This document shows positions 1 to 11,316 of a stretch of DNA of 41,570 nucleotides, one piece after another (within the stretch, counting starts at the first letter, position 1; every line of letters begins with the position of its first letter). The position numbers and the translations under genes are program-made. The stretch comes from Thoreauomyces humboldtii (taxonomy: Eukaryota > Chytridiomycota > Chytridiomycetes > Spizellomycetales > Powellomycetaceae), in the NCBI GenBank assembly GCA_027596035.1, contig JADGJA010000105.1, positions 1 to 41,570 of the forward strand, written 5' to 3'. A model generated the notes under the pieces. That model was not told where the DNA came from. It did not search any database and saw only the letters and a program-made list of their open reading frames with translations.

Positions 1-251
1 GATCTGAGCCCTCCTGAGCGCCCCAGCTGACTGTTTGGTGGTGACTCATCCCACTGTGACGAAAAGGTCAAAATTTGTCGATTTAATTTCAGAAAAGCGT
101 CCTACAGAGGTCTCGGACTCTCGGACATGGAAGTTGAAACCAATGTACGTGATGTTATGCGAAAGGGCAAGGATGCGGAAGAAGGGATATAAGGATATGT
201 GCAAAAAGCATGTGTACTGAGGGCCGCGTCTGCCGATGAGCCGCTCTTTTT

Positions 252-3200
252 TCAAAGCGTAGCCCAACCCCCGATGTCGAACGTCGACTCGATCTTCCGA
301 GCCACAAAGCTCGGTATGCCGTGGTTCAGCCAGAGCTTGCCTAGCTCGTCGTAACGCTTCTGGTTCAGGAACTGGGGACGACCGCGTCTGGGAAAGAGAA
401 CGCGCAAGTCAGGGTCACGATGCGACATCGGGTTGCTGCGGTTTTCGAAAACCCACCTCAGACCGACGTCTACCTCGCCGTGCGAGTCGAGGTAGGGCGG
501 ATGGATGAAACATCCATTCTCGTTGTGCATTAGGTATATGACGCACTTTTTGATGATGAAGAACATGCCCACGTCGCCTCCACATCTGTGAAAAGACAGG
601 TGGTGACGAGTGAGTGACAGCGATCGCGGCGTCATCGAGCTCGAAAAGATGGAGAAACTCACTCTCTGGCATGGATGTGACACTCTCCTTTGTCCTCATC
701 CTGACAACAGTAACTCTGACTGCACACGAACGTTCCGCACAGCAAGCACAATGCCGGATCCGACGGCACCTGCTTGCACCTCTTGCAGACCCTTCTGACC
801 GACTCCTCGAACAGCTCGTCCAGTCGATGTGGGAGTATGATGAGGGAAGGCACGCGAAGGGTGGATGCGCGTGCGTAAAGCGGAGTCGAGGGTCGTACAT
901 AGCTTTCCACCTGTTCGGGGTTGCATACGCTGGGATGACCTCCCAAAGCAAAGTAGGTCGGATCGAACTGGTTGAGCTGTCGACACCATCCGGTGACGAG
1001 TCGGAGCGTGATCCCATTTTCGTTGAGGAGGGTGTCCCAGGAGCAGATGGTTTCAAGGCTGGGGAGACGGAGGCAGCGACGAAGACGTTCGGGTTCCGTT
1101 GCGTCGTCGGGAAGGCTGGACGTGTCGAAGACGATACCGCATCGAATCCATCCGAAGAGCGCACACTGTCGGAAGAATCCCAGGAGGGCCGACCGGACCG
1201 CTCGCTTGAGGTATCCCTCACCGACCTGATTGAGAACCCTTCGCGAAAGTCCGTCCGGAACGCCCAGGGCCGTGGCGACGGCCAGGAAGAACCCACACAT
1301 GCCTGGATCGGACTCGCGTTCTCCGATGTCGACCTCCAGTCCGCGATAGCCTACGGTCTCGATCACGTTGATGAGCACCGCGACGATCTCGCGGACGTAG
1401 AGAACGGACGCCCATTCCCAGAACGAGTCATCCCCGCCCTTGATCACGCCCACCCCGAACATGATCTCGCCGAACGCTTCCATGGCCGATATCTTGAGGA
1501 ACGGTCGGAGAGGAACAGAGTCGACCTGACCTTCCAGCACTCCCGAGAAGATGCTCCAGACCAATTCCTGTCCGCGTTCCTCGAGCCTTGACTCGGACCC
1601 TTCGTTCCTCATCTCGCTTGCCGAGCAGGTCAAGAGTCCTTCACAGAGTGCCCGAAGCAGCGCCAGCGCGTGTCCAGGGACCTGATCGGTGACAGCGGGG
1701 ATCGCATCCTCAGTGACGTTCTTTCCTCGCGACGTGAACTCCAGACATTCAACGGTGTAAGCGATCGTAGCCCACATCTCGCTCATTCCTTCGAGTGGCA
1801 CCTGATGCTCCTCCGGGTTCATCGCCGCGGAGAGGACTCGAATGAGCCTTCGGTACAGATATGTCGGATCAGATTGAGCGGCTTCGCGTCCTCCCCTGTG
1901 AGGCGTGATGGCCGTCATGAACTGGTGCATGATCTCTCCCTCCGCGTCACCGACCTCTCCACGGATAAGCGAGGCAGCGAAATCGCCCAACCCGCGCTCC
2001 CACCACGTCGACACGGCCGTCTCCTCTCGCAACGGAACAATTCTCTCCTCCTTGGCGTCCCAAAGCACAGGCACGAAGCAGTTGCCCAAGGTTTTGCAAA
2101 GGGGACATAGGAACTCGCTCCTCTCGACGTCCTCGGGATGGTTCCTACCGGATTGTGTCTCGTGACGAGTCCGGATGGAGGCGTAGTACGAGTGGAAGCA
2201 GGTGAGGTGCATGAGATGACCGCACGTAGACATGAAGACGTTCACGTCCTCGTCCAGTCGAGCCGCGGGTGACACGTTGTTGTTGCCTTGTTCCACGGAC
2301 CGGAGCACCGTGCTCGGTTGCACTAATCCCAGCATGCCGTACGTCTCCGTCCCCGCGCCTGCTGTCTCCTCCTGACAGAAGATGCACGTTCCGGATGGAT
2401 ACTCCCATAACCTTTTATCTTCACGAGTCTCGTCGTTCTCCACCTCCATACCGTCGGCGTTGGATCCGGGTTGAGCGGTCGTGGAAACGGCTTCCTCATC
2501 CATCCGGTCGTCCTGATGTTGCTCGTCTTCTGCTTCCTCCTCGCTCGACTCCTCATCGGGATTTTCGTCCACAAACTTCTTCTGCGCGAGCGCAAACTGC
2601 GCCATGATCGCCGCCTTCCTCGCGACGGCGGCGGCTTTCGCATCAACCTTCTTCTTCGCACTCACTTCCGCCTTCTCGATGTTCCTCTGCGCGTCGCCGC
2701 CCCAGGTGGCCCTCCACGCTTGTACGAGTCCAGCGGCCTCGTCACCGCCTCGTCCGCCTACGCTTTCCACGATCCATCCGATGCGCTTCAGAAGGTCCTT
2801 CATGTCATCGTCGGCGTCGGACTCCCGGGTCAGCACGCGGAGGAGGAGCTGCAGTAACGTGAGTCTCTCCCTTCCCTTTCCAGCGACGGCAGGGGTCTCG
2901 ACCTCGCAGGTAGCTGCCATCTTCGAAAACTCGGAACCGTCCCCTCCGTCTACGGTCTCGCTCACGATCGCGAGGGCCACGATCTGGACGGCCTCGGCCA
3001 CCATGACTGCACTCTGCACTACTCCGAAGAAGACGTTCCAAAAGGAGTAAAACACGACGTTGATAAACACCTCGCTGCGGACCAGGGTCGCGAGTTGACG
3101 GAATCCCATGGGAGTGTCGGGTATCTGGACGAGACGAGGCACCCACCACGCGTCCCCTCCGATCGGGTTCTTCTTGTTCCTCGCTCGAAGGTGTCCGTCG

Positions 3201-6200
3201 ATTTCTTCTCGCTGGTGCTTAGAGTAGTGCCAGTACCACGGATCCACATCCTTCCAGCGATCCTCCTTCAGAACGTAGACTCCGCTGTCCGAAGTGCCCT
3301 CGGGGAATCTAAAATCCGAGACGGTCTGAAGGACGGCATCAAAGTCGTCCACGGAGCTCGTTAGTCGTTCGAGGACACGACCGTAGAGCTCCGAATATGT
3401 CACGCCCTGAGCAGCCGAGACGGCGAGATGATGGACGATGTCTCGTTCGAGTTCCGCGACAGGAGACATGTTAGCCATCCGGGACCGTTCCCCGAACAAC
3501 GTAATCAGCACCTCCATGAAATCCTCTGCGAGAAGCCCGATCTGCTGATCCTCCAATCCATTAAGGTTCGCGCAAGCGCGGGGATTCCCTTCGAACCACA
3601 TGACGAGGTCGTAGCGATCGAGGAGGGCGGTCATGAACATGTCGGGACCTACGAGGACGAGATAGATCTGCAGGAGGAAGAGATCCTGGTCGTGGTGTTC
3701 CCGCAGTGTTGTGGATCGGTAATGCGTGGCTTGAGCACGAAGAGTGAGGCCGTTGCGAACCCACACACCAGCTCTGATCTGGGACAGGAGGACGGTGGTC
3801 TGCAGAGGTCCTTCCATGATGCGAGCGACGAGACGCAGATCTACAGTTCCATCGTCTCCTCGAAAGATGTGTTGCAGGATGGTGAGACCGTCGGGACAGT
3901 CCCATGTAGCGTCCAGCATGTCTCCGATCAGATACGCTAAAAACCACTGCAATGGATGATGGAACGACACCGGCTGGCTTGCCACATTGTAGAAGGGTAC
4001 GCGGAGCGGTTTGCCCGTGATGTATTCCACCGTATGCAAGCCGTCCTCGCTTGGGACACGTTGGTTCATGTTGACGCCCAGACCTGCAGCTTGACCCTGC
4101 TGCATGAGAACCCTCGCAACCTCATCGTGCACCTCCGCCCGGCACCATGCATCCAACACACGAACCGTCTTGATTGCTTCGACGCAAAGGTCACCTTTCT
4201 CGTCCTTTCTCGAAAGACAATCGGCAACCATCTGAACCATGCGACCAAGTTGCAGACCGAGGTTGAAGGCCTGAACCCAGTGTTCCTGCTCATATTCGAT
4301 GTGGCTTCGAGTGTACCGAGTCTGGGGGTGCATGGCCTGCCAGACGCGGAGGAGATCCAGAAAGGTGTCGAGAGTGGCGTCATGTGCTCGCAGTACGCTC
4401 GCCCCACCTTTGACCAGTCGCTGCGCTGCGAGCACGTATCGTGCGTCCTGGAAAAAGTGCCAGTACCGCCTGCTTCGCGCGGCGTCCGAGTCGCACGTGA
4501 GTTTGGGGTAACGAGGGAGAGACCACACCTCGGCGTTATGTGCGGCACGCAGGAAGTTCTTGAGCGGGAATCGCTCCGGCAGGACCTCGGAGAGGTAAAA
4601 AGCCTTCATGACGTGAAAGATTGTGGGGAGAAGATCTGTGTGAGTGGCGATGTAGTGGCCAATGGTGGGGACTGTAAACAGCTGCACGGAGAAGTTGATG
4701 ATGGAAAGTTCGGGTTCGCGGTCGTGCAAAAGGTAGTTCGTTATGATTGGAAGATAAGACTTGGAGAACCGGACAGCTACAACGGAAATGGGATTCAGCA
4801 ATAGCGCCTTCTTGCCCGAGCTCGCCATGACACCTTCCTCACCCATCTTCTTCTTGAAGTGGTCTCCGCTGGTGACCATGGTCCCTATGAAAAGCTCTCT
4901 CGACGCATTCCGCGCCTGTTTCCACAACTTTATATCCGAAACAATGAGATGGTCGATTCTCAGTTTCCTCGAGTCGTCAGTCACGTCCCGGTCTTCAACC
5001 AGCGATGGATCTGTTGACGAAGGTTTGATCCATGCTTCTGGACACTCTGGGGCTTCTGTGACGTTTTCATCGTGGTTCCCATCATGTGTGGCATAATGTT
5101 TCTTCATCTTTCGTCTCGGTGAAAGAAGCTCAGTGGCTACCAGCTGTTGCACCAGAGTGTCTACCGGTTCGTATAACGTGCCACCTTCCGTCCTCGCCCC
5201 AACGACCTGCTTCGAGATATCTTTGAGCCAGTCTAGAAGGACGCCCGCGACTTCCTCGCGAAAGGTCTCGCGCGCGGATCGTATGGAGACCACGAGAGCA
5301 ATCTCTGATACTTTATCAGCGATCCTGAAGAGTTCATCGGTGTTCGCCGAGACTTTCAAGACTTGTCTGCCCTGCGCACCCGTGATTAGGTTCCGACTAA
5401 AGACGGAAGTCCAATGAGGCTACATCTTACGTGATTGTCAACAGCCTCCGCAATCACTTTCCCTTCATCGGCCGACGCGTCCAAAGCCTCCTTGACCTGA
5501 TCGATTACCTCGTGGAATGAATGTGCTTCGTCGTTCCAGAGCACGCACGCGTAGTATTGGTCGCCTGATGGCAGATTATGCATGGGATTGACGGGCTTCA
5601 TGGCGAATTCCCGGGGTTCGGGGGTATCGAACGTCATGACTGCGTGGCGCTCCACGAGGGAGAGATTTTGAAGCGACGGGAGCTTCTGCAAGGAATCGCC
5701 GAACGTATCGAGGATGAAATCGAAAACGGTCGCGATGGTGGAACGCATTGCATGCACGGCTGTCTGGAATGCCTCATGTCGCTTCAGCCATGTGATTGAC
5801 CCAACGATATGACGCGCTCCTGTCGCATGTGTGTACCTCTGGAATCGGATGGCTCACAGGCGGAACCGGGGCGTCAAAGGACACCTCGCCGCCAGTTTGC
5901 GAAGGAGATGCACCGGACGCTGCTGATGGTGCGTGGGGAGTGTGATATCGGCAGATGACGGGAACCTTCCACGCTTCAGGGTCGTTGCAATCGCAGCAGC
6001 CTCCATGAAAGACCGATATGGAAAAGGCAGTGTCATGCCCATCATGATTCGTGCCGTGGAAGCAGGCTGAACAGAGAACGCACGTTTCGTCCAACGCACA
6101 CGTCCTGAATTCGTACGATAAGAGTCGGATTTCGCGGACCTGCCAAAACGTCCGGGGCGCGAAAGCCCGTTTACCTGCATCGATACACGCCATCCCCCTT

Positions 6201-6566
6201 TTTGAAGACATGCCCACATGGCTTCCCCCTCTGACTCTCCTGGTATTCTGCAGGGACTATGGCAGTCCCGGTGGGATCGTTCTGCAGGCCGTGCCATGGG
6301 TCTGCCAAAGCAGGCGTGGCTTCGGGAAGGAGCGTGGGCACCTCGTCGGAACCGAAGATGGCACGTGGAGAGGCTCCATAGCAGAAGCGCCTGTTGACCG
6401 TGGTCACGATCTCGTCCCGAACAGCAGTCGTGAGGGGTGCAACATAGCGATGTTGAAAAGGTGAGTTGTGGAGGAAGCTGTAGAGGGGATCGTCAAAGTG
6501 AGGTACGCTGGGTAATGGCGTTGGTGGTGGGAGTGAGAGGGGTTGCTGAGAGGGTCTTGGTGGCAT
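252..6566 (-). CDS. UBR1: UBR1-type N-recognin E3 ubiquitin ligase
   Basis: This is the RING E3 of the N-degron pathway: it binds destabilising N-terminal residues and ubiquitinates the substrate with an E2. Six exons fit: 6566-6175, 6104-5837, 5763-5431, 5371-663, 585-457 and 387-252. Together they give about 1988 aa, normal for UBR1. A UBR box lies near residues 115-190 (CALDETCVLCSACF, then HDGHD and CCDCND). A ClpS-like type-2 degron pocket follows near 290-325 (YYACVLWNDEAHSF). A RING-H2 runs from about 1326 to 1420, from CIFCQEE to CPLCKTLGNC. The conserved autoinhibitory C-terminus (CGGDVGMFFI, GCFIHPPYLDSHGEVDVGLR, RGRPQFLNQKRYDEL) is complete only after removing introns 586-662 and 388-456. 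The start is the first ATG of the long frame. It is divergent from eIF3g. Family assignment is certain; splice sites are inferred but all in phase. Confidence 0.95.
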
Positions 6567-6883
6567 CTAGTGGAGTGAGGTTCCAACGTTTAAAGTTTGC
6601 CCGTCCTTGGAATGCCCTGCCTGTCTCGAGGTCGGTGTGGGGGGGATGCCGGGATGCCTGGGAGAGAGTGCGTGAGGGTGTGAGGCGACGAGGATCGTCT
6701 GTGCTCGAGGGATCGACAGCAAAATCATCACCGGCTGCTGCGGCTGCTGCTTCTTTTTGCACCTCCCTGCCTCCCCCGCAAGCCAGAGAGAGAGAGGAAG
6801 AGACAGAGAGATCAGGACTACTACACACAGCCTGCCAACCCCAATCTCCTTGCAACAACGGGCACAAGTCAACGGAGCAAGCA
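6567..6883. promoter_or_regulatory. Shared UBR1/eIF3g divergent promoter region
   Basis: This 317 bp gap separates the start codons of two head-to-head genes, so it must hold both promoters and both 5' leaders. It has short GCT/GCTG-rich runs near 6735-6755 and a purine-rich GA tract near 6785-6810. I see no TATA box placed convincingly for either gene. Confidence 0.5.
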
Positions 6884-8109
6884 ATGTCACCCGTACCGTG
6901 AGTAGATGGGGCTGACTGGTTGCCAGAGCCATGTCAGGCTGGTCGATCAACTTTCGACTTACGTCCACCATCTCCTCTGGCCATGCAGAGAAGCAGAATC
7001 CCGCAAGATCAACTGGGCCGACGACGACGATGAGGAGGTAGTTGCCGCGGCTCCCGTCTCCGCCGATTCGGACGAGCTCCCAGCCCCCGTCGTCAAAGAG
7101 GAGGCCGACGGCACCCGCGTCACCACCGAATACCGATTCAACGACGACGGCAAGAAGGTCAAGGTCGTGCGAAAGACCCGCATGTGCCTCGTAAAGTCGC
7201 AGGTCAACCATGCCGTCGCAGAGCGCAAGGTGGGGAGGATCATCTTCGGGTCGGGTGTTAGAAGGCCCGTTTTGCTTACGACTTCGTATTCACCAGAACA
7301 ACTGGAAGAAGTTTGGCGAAGTCGCGGGCGTCGGAGCTGGACCGGATACCAACAGCACCAGCTTCGCCGAGAGGGTCCAACTGAGGCTCTCCGCCACCGT
7401 AAAGGATCACGACGCAGCACCCGTGGAGGAGGAGGGCGACTCTCTGAAGAAGGCTCTCGCGGCAGCAGCCAAGGCAAAGATCACTTGCCGAATCTGCCAG
7501 GGCGAGCACTGGACCAGCAAGTGTCCCTTCAAAGACACTCACGTACCCCTTGGATCCGACGCCGCCCCGCAAGAAGATGCTGGTGAGGCTTGGACGGTGT
7601 GATCAATTTCGGTGGTCGTCCTCTCGGCTGACAATGGATGGACACTTTCTTTCTGCAGGAGCCGACGCTGGAACAGAGAGCACGATCGGAGGAAAGTACG
7701 TCCCACCAAGCCTTCGGAATCGCGGACCCGGAGAAGCCATGGCGGGATCCTCCGCCGACAAGCGCGACGAGTTCCCAACCATCCGAATCACCAACCTGTC
7801 CGAGGACGCCCAAGATCAGGATGTTAAGGACCTTGTCAATCGGTTCGGCCACACCTCCCGCGTGGTATGTCATTGAGAAAAATCTCACAGTTTTTTTCTG
7901 GTTTCATGATGGATCCCTCGGCTATCGTCGTAACCTGTTCTTCTCCTCAGTTCGTGTCTCGAGACCGCGAGACGAACGCCTGCAAGGGATTCGCTTTCGT
8001 CAGCTTCTACCACAGGGACGATGCTGAGAAGGCGATGGACAAGCTCAACGGCTTCGGTTACGACAACCTCATCTTGCGCGTCGAATGGGCCAAGAGCAGC
8101 AAGGATTGA
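6884..8109 (+). CDS. TIF35: Translation initiation factor eIF3 subunit g
   Basis: eIF3g is the RNA-binding subunit of eIF3 and works in scanning and reinitiation. Five exons fit: 6884-6897, 6989-7229, 7297-7582, 7659-7864 and 7951-8109, giving 301 aa, the usual length. The first coding exon is only 14 nt. It joins to an acidic start ([11 protein letters not shown]) followed by the family segment [18 protein letters not shown] and then NNWKKFG. A CCHC-type knuckle follows ([17 protein letters not shown]). The KYVPPSLR linker leads into a C-terminal RRM, about residues 222-298, with RNP2-like ITNLSE, RNP1 KGFAFVSF and the closing LRVEWAK. The start was chosen because only the acceptor at 6988/6989 restores phase with the upstream ATG. 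Identity is firm. Confidence 0.95.
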
Positions 8110-9204
8110 GACTTCATTTTCTGAAATAACAATACATCGGCTTTCATTGGATCTCTGCGGCCACAACCTTCCCGGGGTTTCCGGCATATCAAAACCTTAG
8201 ATGTACAATGGAAGACTATCTCAGACTCTTTCTGGACATACCTGCGACCTCACATTGAGAGCATGGGTGAGGTCGTTTGTCAGGTCAACAGTAGAAATTC
8301 ATCTCTTTTCTGAAGACTCGGAAACGATATGTTCGAGGTTAGAGAGGAGGCGGTGGAAGCGCCGTTGGGATCCGCGCAACCATACCTATGTCGCCATTAT
8401 TGCATCGAGTCATCTGTCAGAGACGGGTCAACAAAACCGTTCCTCTGGCCTCTTCGGGCGGACGGTCTAAGCCGGCATCATTAGGGTGCAACGGACTATC
8501 GACCCCAGGACTACCGAAGGTTCGTTTCTGCCGCACATCGCAGCGCGCTGATCAGGATATTATATATCTGCATTGGGATTCAGAGTGGTCCGTACAAAGA
8601 TGGCTGCAGAACGCCACGTGTGCAGTGATTTGGGAAAACAGTATGCAGGAAAGAGGTCGCGGATGTTCCGAGGAGTTTTAGTGGATTAAAGTGGGATTGC
8701 TGTCCGGTCCCCTTATAGCGAGGCAGGGGTGCATGCCCTCGCGGCCGACCGATACATGCAGCCCCGCTCGGGACTCGGCTCGGGACTCATCGTGGGAAGC
8801 GTCAAAAATGGCTGTGTCAAGCGTACTAGGGTGGACTCTCGCCTGCGCGAGGGTGAGAAGGACAGGGCGTTACCGTATCCGACCCACATCCGACGTTTTC
8901 GGCAAGTCAGTTGGCACGGGACAGTTGAGAATTCTAGTCATCCTCCAAAGAAGAGCTATTCTCGCCGGTACCCCTCGCGGATCCTAGCCCTGACGTGCCA
9001 TGAAACTAAGCCATGGTGTAGTATTTCCCCGCCAGGGCCGTGCTGGGTGCGTGAGGGCGTGCAACACCAGATCATACATGCAACCCGGACGACTGACAAT
9101 CAACCTACGCACCAAAGTGCTTGCGGATGTTGCAGTCATCCTTGATGAATCCTTTACCTCCGGAAAGCATACATAATGGTGGCTTTCGTAACGATTCATG
9201 GACG

Positions 9205-9480
9205 GCCAATTGATGACGTTCTTGCGCGAAGGTAAAGAAGACAGAGCTACGCGACCGGTGCCGGGTTGGCAGCTGTAGCATGCCGGCTGAACGAAGACGA
9301 CGTTCTTGCGAAGAGCTGCATGCCAGTAGTACGTGACGGTGCCAGGTTTGGAGATGATGGCTTGCCGAAGGATAAAGTTCTTGCGAAGGGGGAAGGTCGA
9401 CGTGGCGGGGAGATGTGCTTGAGGATAACGTCTTGACTGTGCGGCGAAGACGACGAGAAGATTCTGCGACAAGATCTGAG
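9205..9480. repeat. Degenerate tandem repeat, about 75-86 bp unit
   Basis: The core GACGTTCTTGCG-AAG recurs near 9213, 9298, 9372 (as AAAGTTCTTGCGAAG) and, more decayed, 9427. After the first two cores comes a second shared block, GACCGGTGCCGGGTTGG at 9251 and GACGGTGCCAGGTTTGG at 9336. A third block then follows, GCATGCCGGCTGAACGAA and GGCTTGCCGAAGGA. The same order of three blocks shows real tandem duplication rather than one chance motif. On the minus strand it reads as RKN...PGT repeats, but no start codon supports a protein. Confidence 0.55.
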
Positions 9481-10184
9481 GCGAGGAAGCAAACAAGAAA
9501 ACGATTGAGTACTAGCCCAGCCAATTAGACTGGTTCAGCTTCTTTACTTGAGCCATCTTGGCTAACCTTTACAAGGTAAAGAATCTTGGGTCCGGAATGT
9601 CGATACTGGGTGATGACTTGGTAACAAGAGCGCAGCAACTGAAAACATTTGAAAGTTTAGTATCAAGCGGAAAGCGGACATCGAAGCTCTGAAGTGCATT
9701 CAATCATACCTGCGAAAGACTAGGTCTTGTGTCGTTTCGTTTCGAATGCAATCTGCGGGAGGGACGTGATCGCTTGGCGGAAGCGTCTACGTGCAAGGAG
9801 AAGCGCGAGATGAATAACGAGCGACGTTGCATCTATTGATTGATGGTCGATGCATCCATTCTCTTACTCATTCTATCAGATCATGTCTTCTTTGCAAATA
9901 TGTGCGAGAAGAATCGCCGATTGTAGACGTAGATTGCGCGTAGGTTTGGCGCTGGGTTCCGCTGCGCTAGGCATAGTTTTTGGCTTGGAAGTAGGGTACG
10001 AATCTTTGAAAAGTGGCTGGAGGCAGCAGCAGGTTGATGGACTGATGAGACCAGAGATGATGGGGGTGCAGCGGAACAGGAGGAGCTGGGGCTGTTGGGA
10101 AAGCAGATTCCAAACGCTGCGAAATGTTGTTGAGACGTGAACGCGTTTGACGGAAAGAAAGCGACGCGCAATGGGATATATACC

Positions 10185-10195
10185 TAGGGTTAGGG
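10185..10195 (+). promoter_or_regulatory. Telobox-like TAGGGTTAGGG upstream of UXT
   Basis: Two TTAGGG-type units sit about 160 bp before the UXT ATG, directly next to a TATATA run. In several fungi and plants such internal teloboxes bind Tbf1/TRF-like Myb proteins in promoters. Here the role is inferred from position only. Confidence 0.35.
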
Positions 10196-10267
10196 CTGGA
10201 GTCCGAAGTGTCCGAGTTTCCTGATTTTTTGCCCCTTTCGTCGAGACAACCCACGACAACCCGTGTC

Positions 10268-10293
10268 TACTATACAGTACAGTACTTGTACAC
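10268..10293. promoter_or_regulatory. GTAC-rich element upstream of UXT
   Basis: The stretch TACTATACAGTACAGTAC then TTGTACAC carries overlapping copies of TACAGTAC. The same core forms the middle of an 18 bp perfect palindrome upstream of the SET-domain gene at 31130-31147. It may be a shared binding site; no factor is assigned. Confidence 0.3.
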
Positions 10294-10353
10294 TAGAGCA
10301 TTCACTGACATAACCAAGGCGGCCCCTACATCTCGCCAAGTCTCTTCCGTACC

Positions 10354-11162
10354 ATGTCATCCTCCCATCGGTCTACCGCAGGATCCACATCCACCACCAC
10401 CCGTCCTCCTCCCCAACCACAACCCGACTCGGAAACCACAACGGCTCAAGTCAAGCGCTACGAGTCTTTCGTGAACGACCGGCTTCGCGTAGACCTCCAA
10501 TCAACGCTCGACACCAGGGACAAGGTCTACGAGGACATATCGGAATAGTGCGTCATGCGTGCGTTGGGCCTCGAGGCAGCGGGGGCGGGGAACCGATCGT
10601 ACTTTCCACGACCGAGTCCGGAGTCTGATTCCGTTCATTCCTATTTCCAGTCTCAAGCTGAGGAATCAGTTGCAGTTGCTGAGGGAGCAAAAGTTGACGG
10701 AATTGAAGACGCTCATGGACGTTGGATGCGAGTTCTTTATGCAGGCGAACATGTAAAGTCTTGACACGGTTGGGCACCGACGGGGTCTTGTTTCTCTTGG
10801 TTCAGACGGGAACTGTGTCGCTTAAATCTGATTCTCCTTGGCAGACCAAGTCTTGACCATGTTTTCGTCAAGGTCGGATTGGACACGCACGTTCAGCTCA
10901 CGTTCGAGGAGGCGCTGGCGTTTATCGACAAGAAGGAGAAGGTACTCTTGAGGTAACTACTAACAATCTGACAAGACTTGATGACGTTGGGCGGGCAAGG
11001 CTTCATGTGCTGACCACCTGAAAACCCACCTTCACCAGCTCGGCGGAAACCCATACGGAAAAGGCGTCAAAGATAAAAGCTCAGATCAAGATGGTACTGA
11101 GCACGATCGAGACCATCTTGCAACTGGAGCGAAGCGACACTCCGGCTCACAGAGAACCCTGA
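10354..11162 (+). CDS. UXT: UXT, prefoldin-alpha-like chaperone subunit
   Basis: UXT is an alpha-type prefoldin-like protein. In animals it belongs to the URI/R2TP-associated prefoldin-like complex that helps assemble RNA polymerases and PIKK kinases. Four exons fit: 10354-10547, 10651-10752, 10845-10952 and 11039-11162, giving 175 aa (human about 157). Visible matches are VKRYESFVNDRL, then LDTRDKVYEDISEYLKLRNQ in the first helix. The central hairpin includes DVGCEFFMQAN, VGLDTHVQLTFEEAL and FIDKKEKVLL. A second amphipathic helix begins near KASKIKAQIKMVL. The fungal-specific N-tail is Ser/Thr/Pro rich. All three introns keep phase. The 3' UTR runs into a direct-repeat copy of the neighbouring insert. 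The family call rests on the pattern from the RYESF block to the FIDKK block. Confidence 0.88.
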
Positions 11163-11209
11163 ATGTCCGCTCTCTGGGCTCGACCGCTTTCCTCTTCCCG
11201 TCACCAGCA

Positions 11210-11316
11210 CTTGTACATATAATCGCCTCCACTTTTCATCTACGCGCATCTATTATTCTCATCAAATGAACGTAATTTGACGTCCAACCCGTCTACACCC
11301 TATCTAAATCTACGAA
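11210..11316. repeat. Direct repeat copy B beside the Gag-like ORF
   Basis: It opens ACTTGTAC, continues with CGCGCATCTATTATTCTCAT, ATCAAATGAA and CTACACCCTATCTA, and ends near CTACGAATCAC. Each block recurs in the same order in copy A at 13230-13316, with indels between blocks. It overlaps the UXT 3' UTR and touches the end of the Gag-like frame. Confidence 0.4.

Larger units (their letters stand above)
8110..10353. other. 2.2 kb gene-poor interval between eIF3g and UXT
   Basis: No ORF here has a recognisable domain or a convincing exon structure on either strand. The longest frames are overlapping minus-strand runs around 8984-9524 that lack a natural ATG. They simply cross a degenerate tandem repeat. 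A plus ORF at 9850-10140 (96 aa) starts with ATG and has a short hydrophobic stretch, but no homologue is known to me. I found no tRNA B box. A TATATA run at 10176-10182 with a telobox beside it marks likely promoter sequence. The interval contains the eIF3g 3' end and the UXT promoter. Confidence 0.5.

Noticed and set aside
614..1591. Plus-strand ORF of 325 codons inside UBR1
   Set aside because: It lies antisense to the conserved UBR1 C-terminal region, has no domain, and reflects codon bias of the true strand.
3956..4804. Plus-strand ORF of 282 codons inside UBR1
   Set aside because: Antisense shadow of the large UBR1 exon with no recognisable domain.
8984..9524. Minus-strand repeat protein in the gene-poor interval
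   Set aside because: The frames begin at non-ATG codons, overlap each other, and have no usable exon structure; the DNA repeat explains them.
10185..10195. Telomere or subtelomere junction
   Set aside because: Only two TTAGGG-type units occur, surrounded by ordinary single-copy genes.
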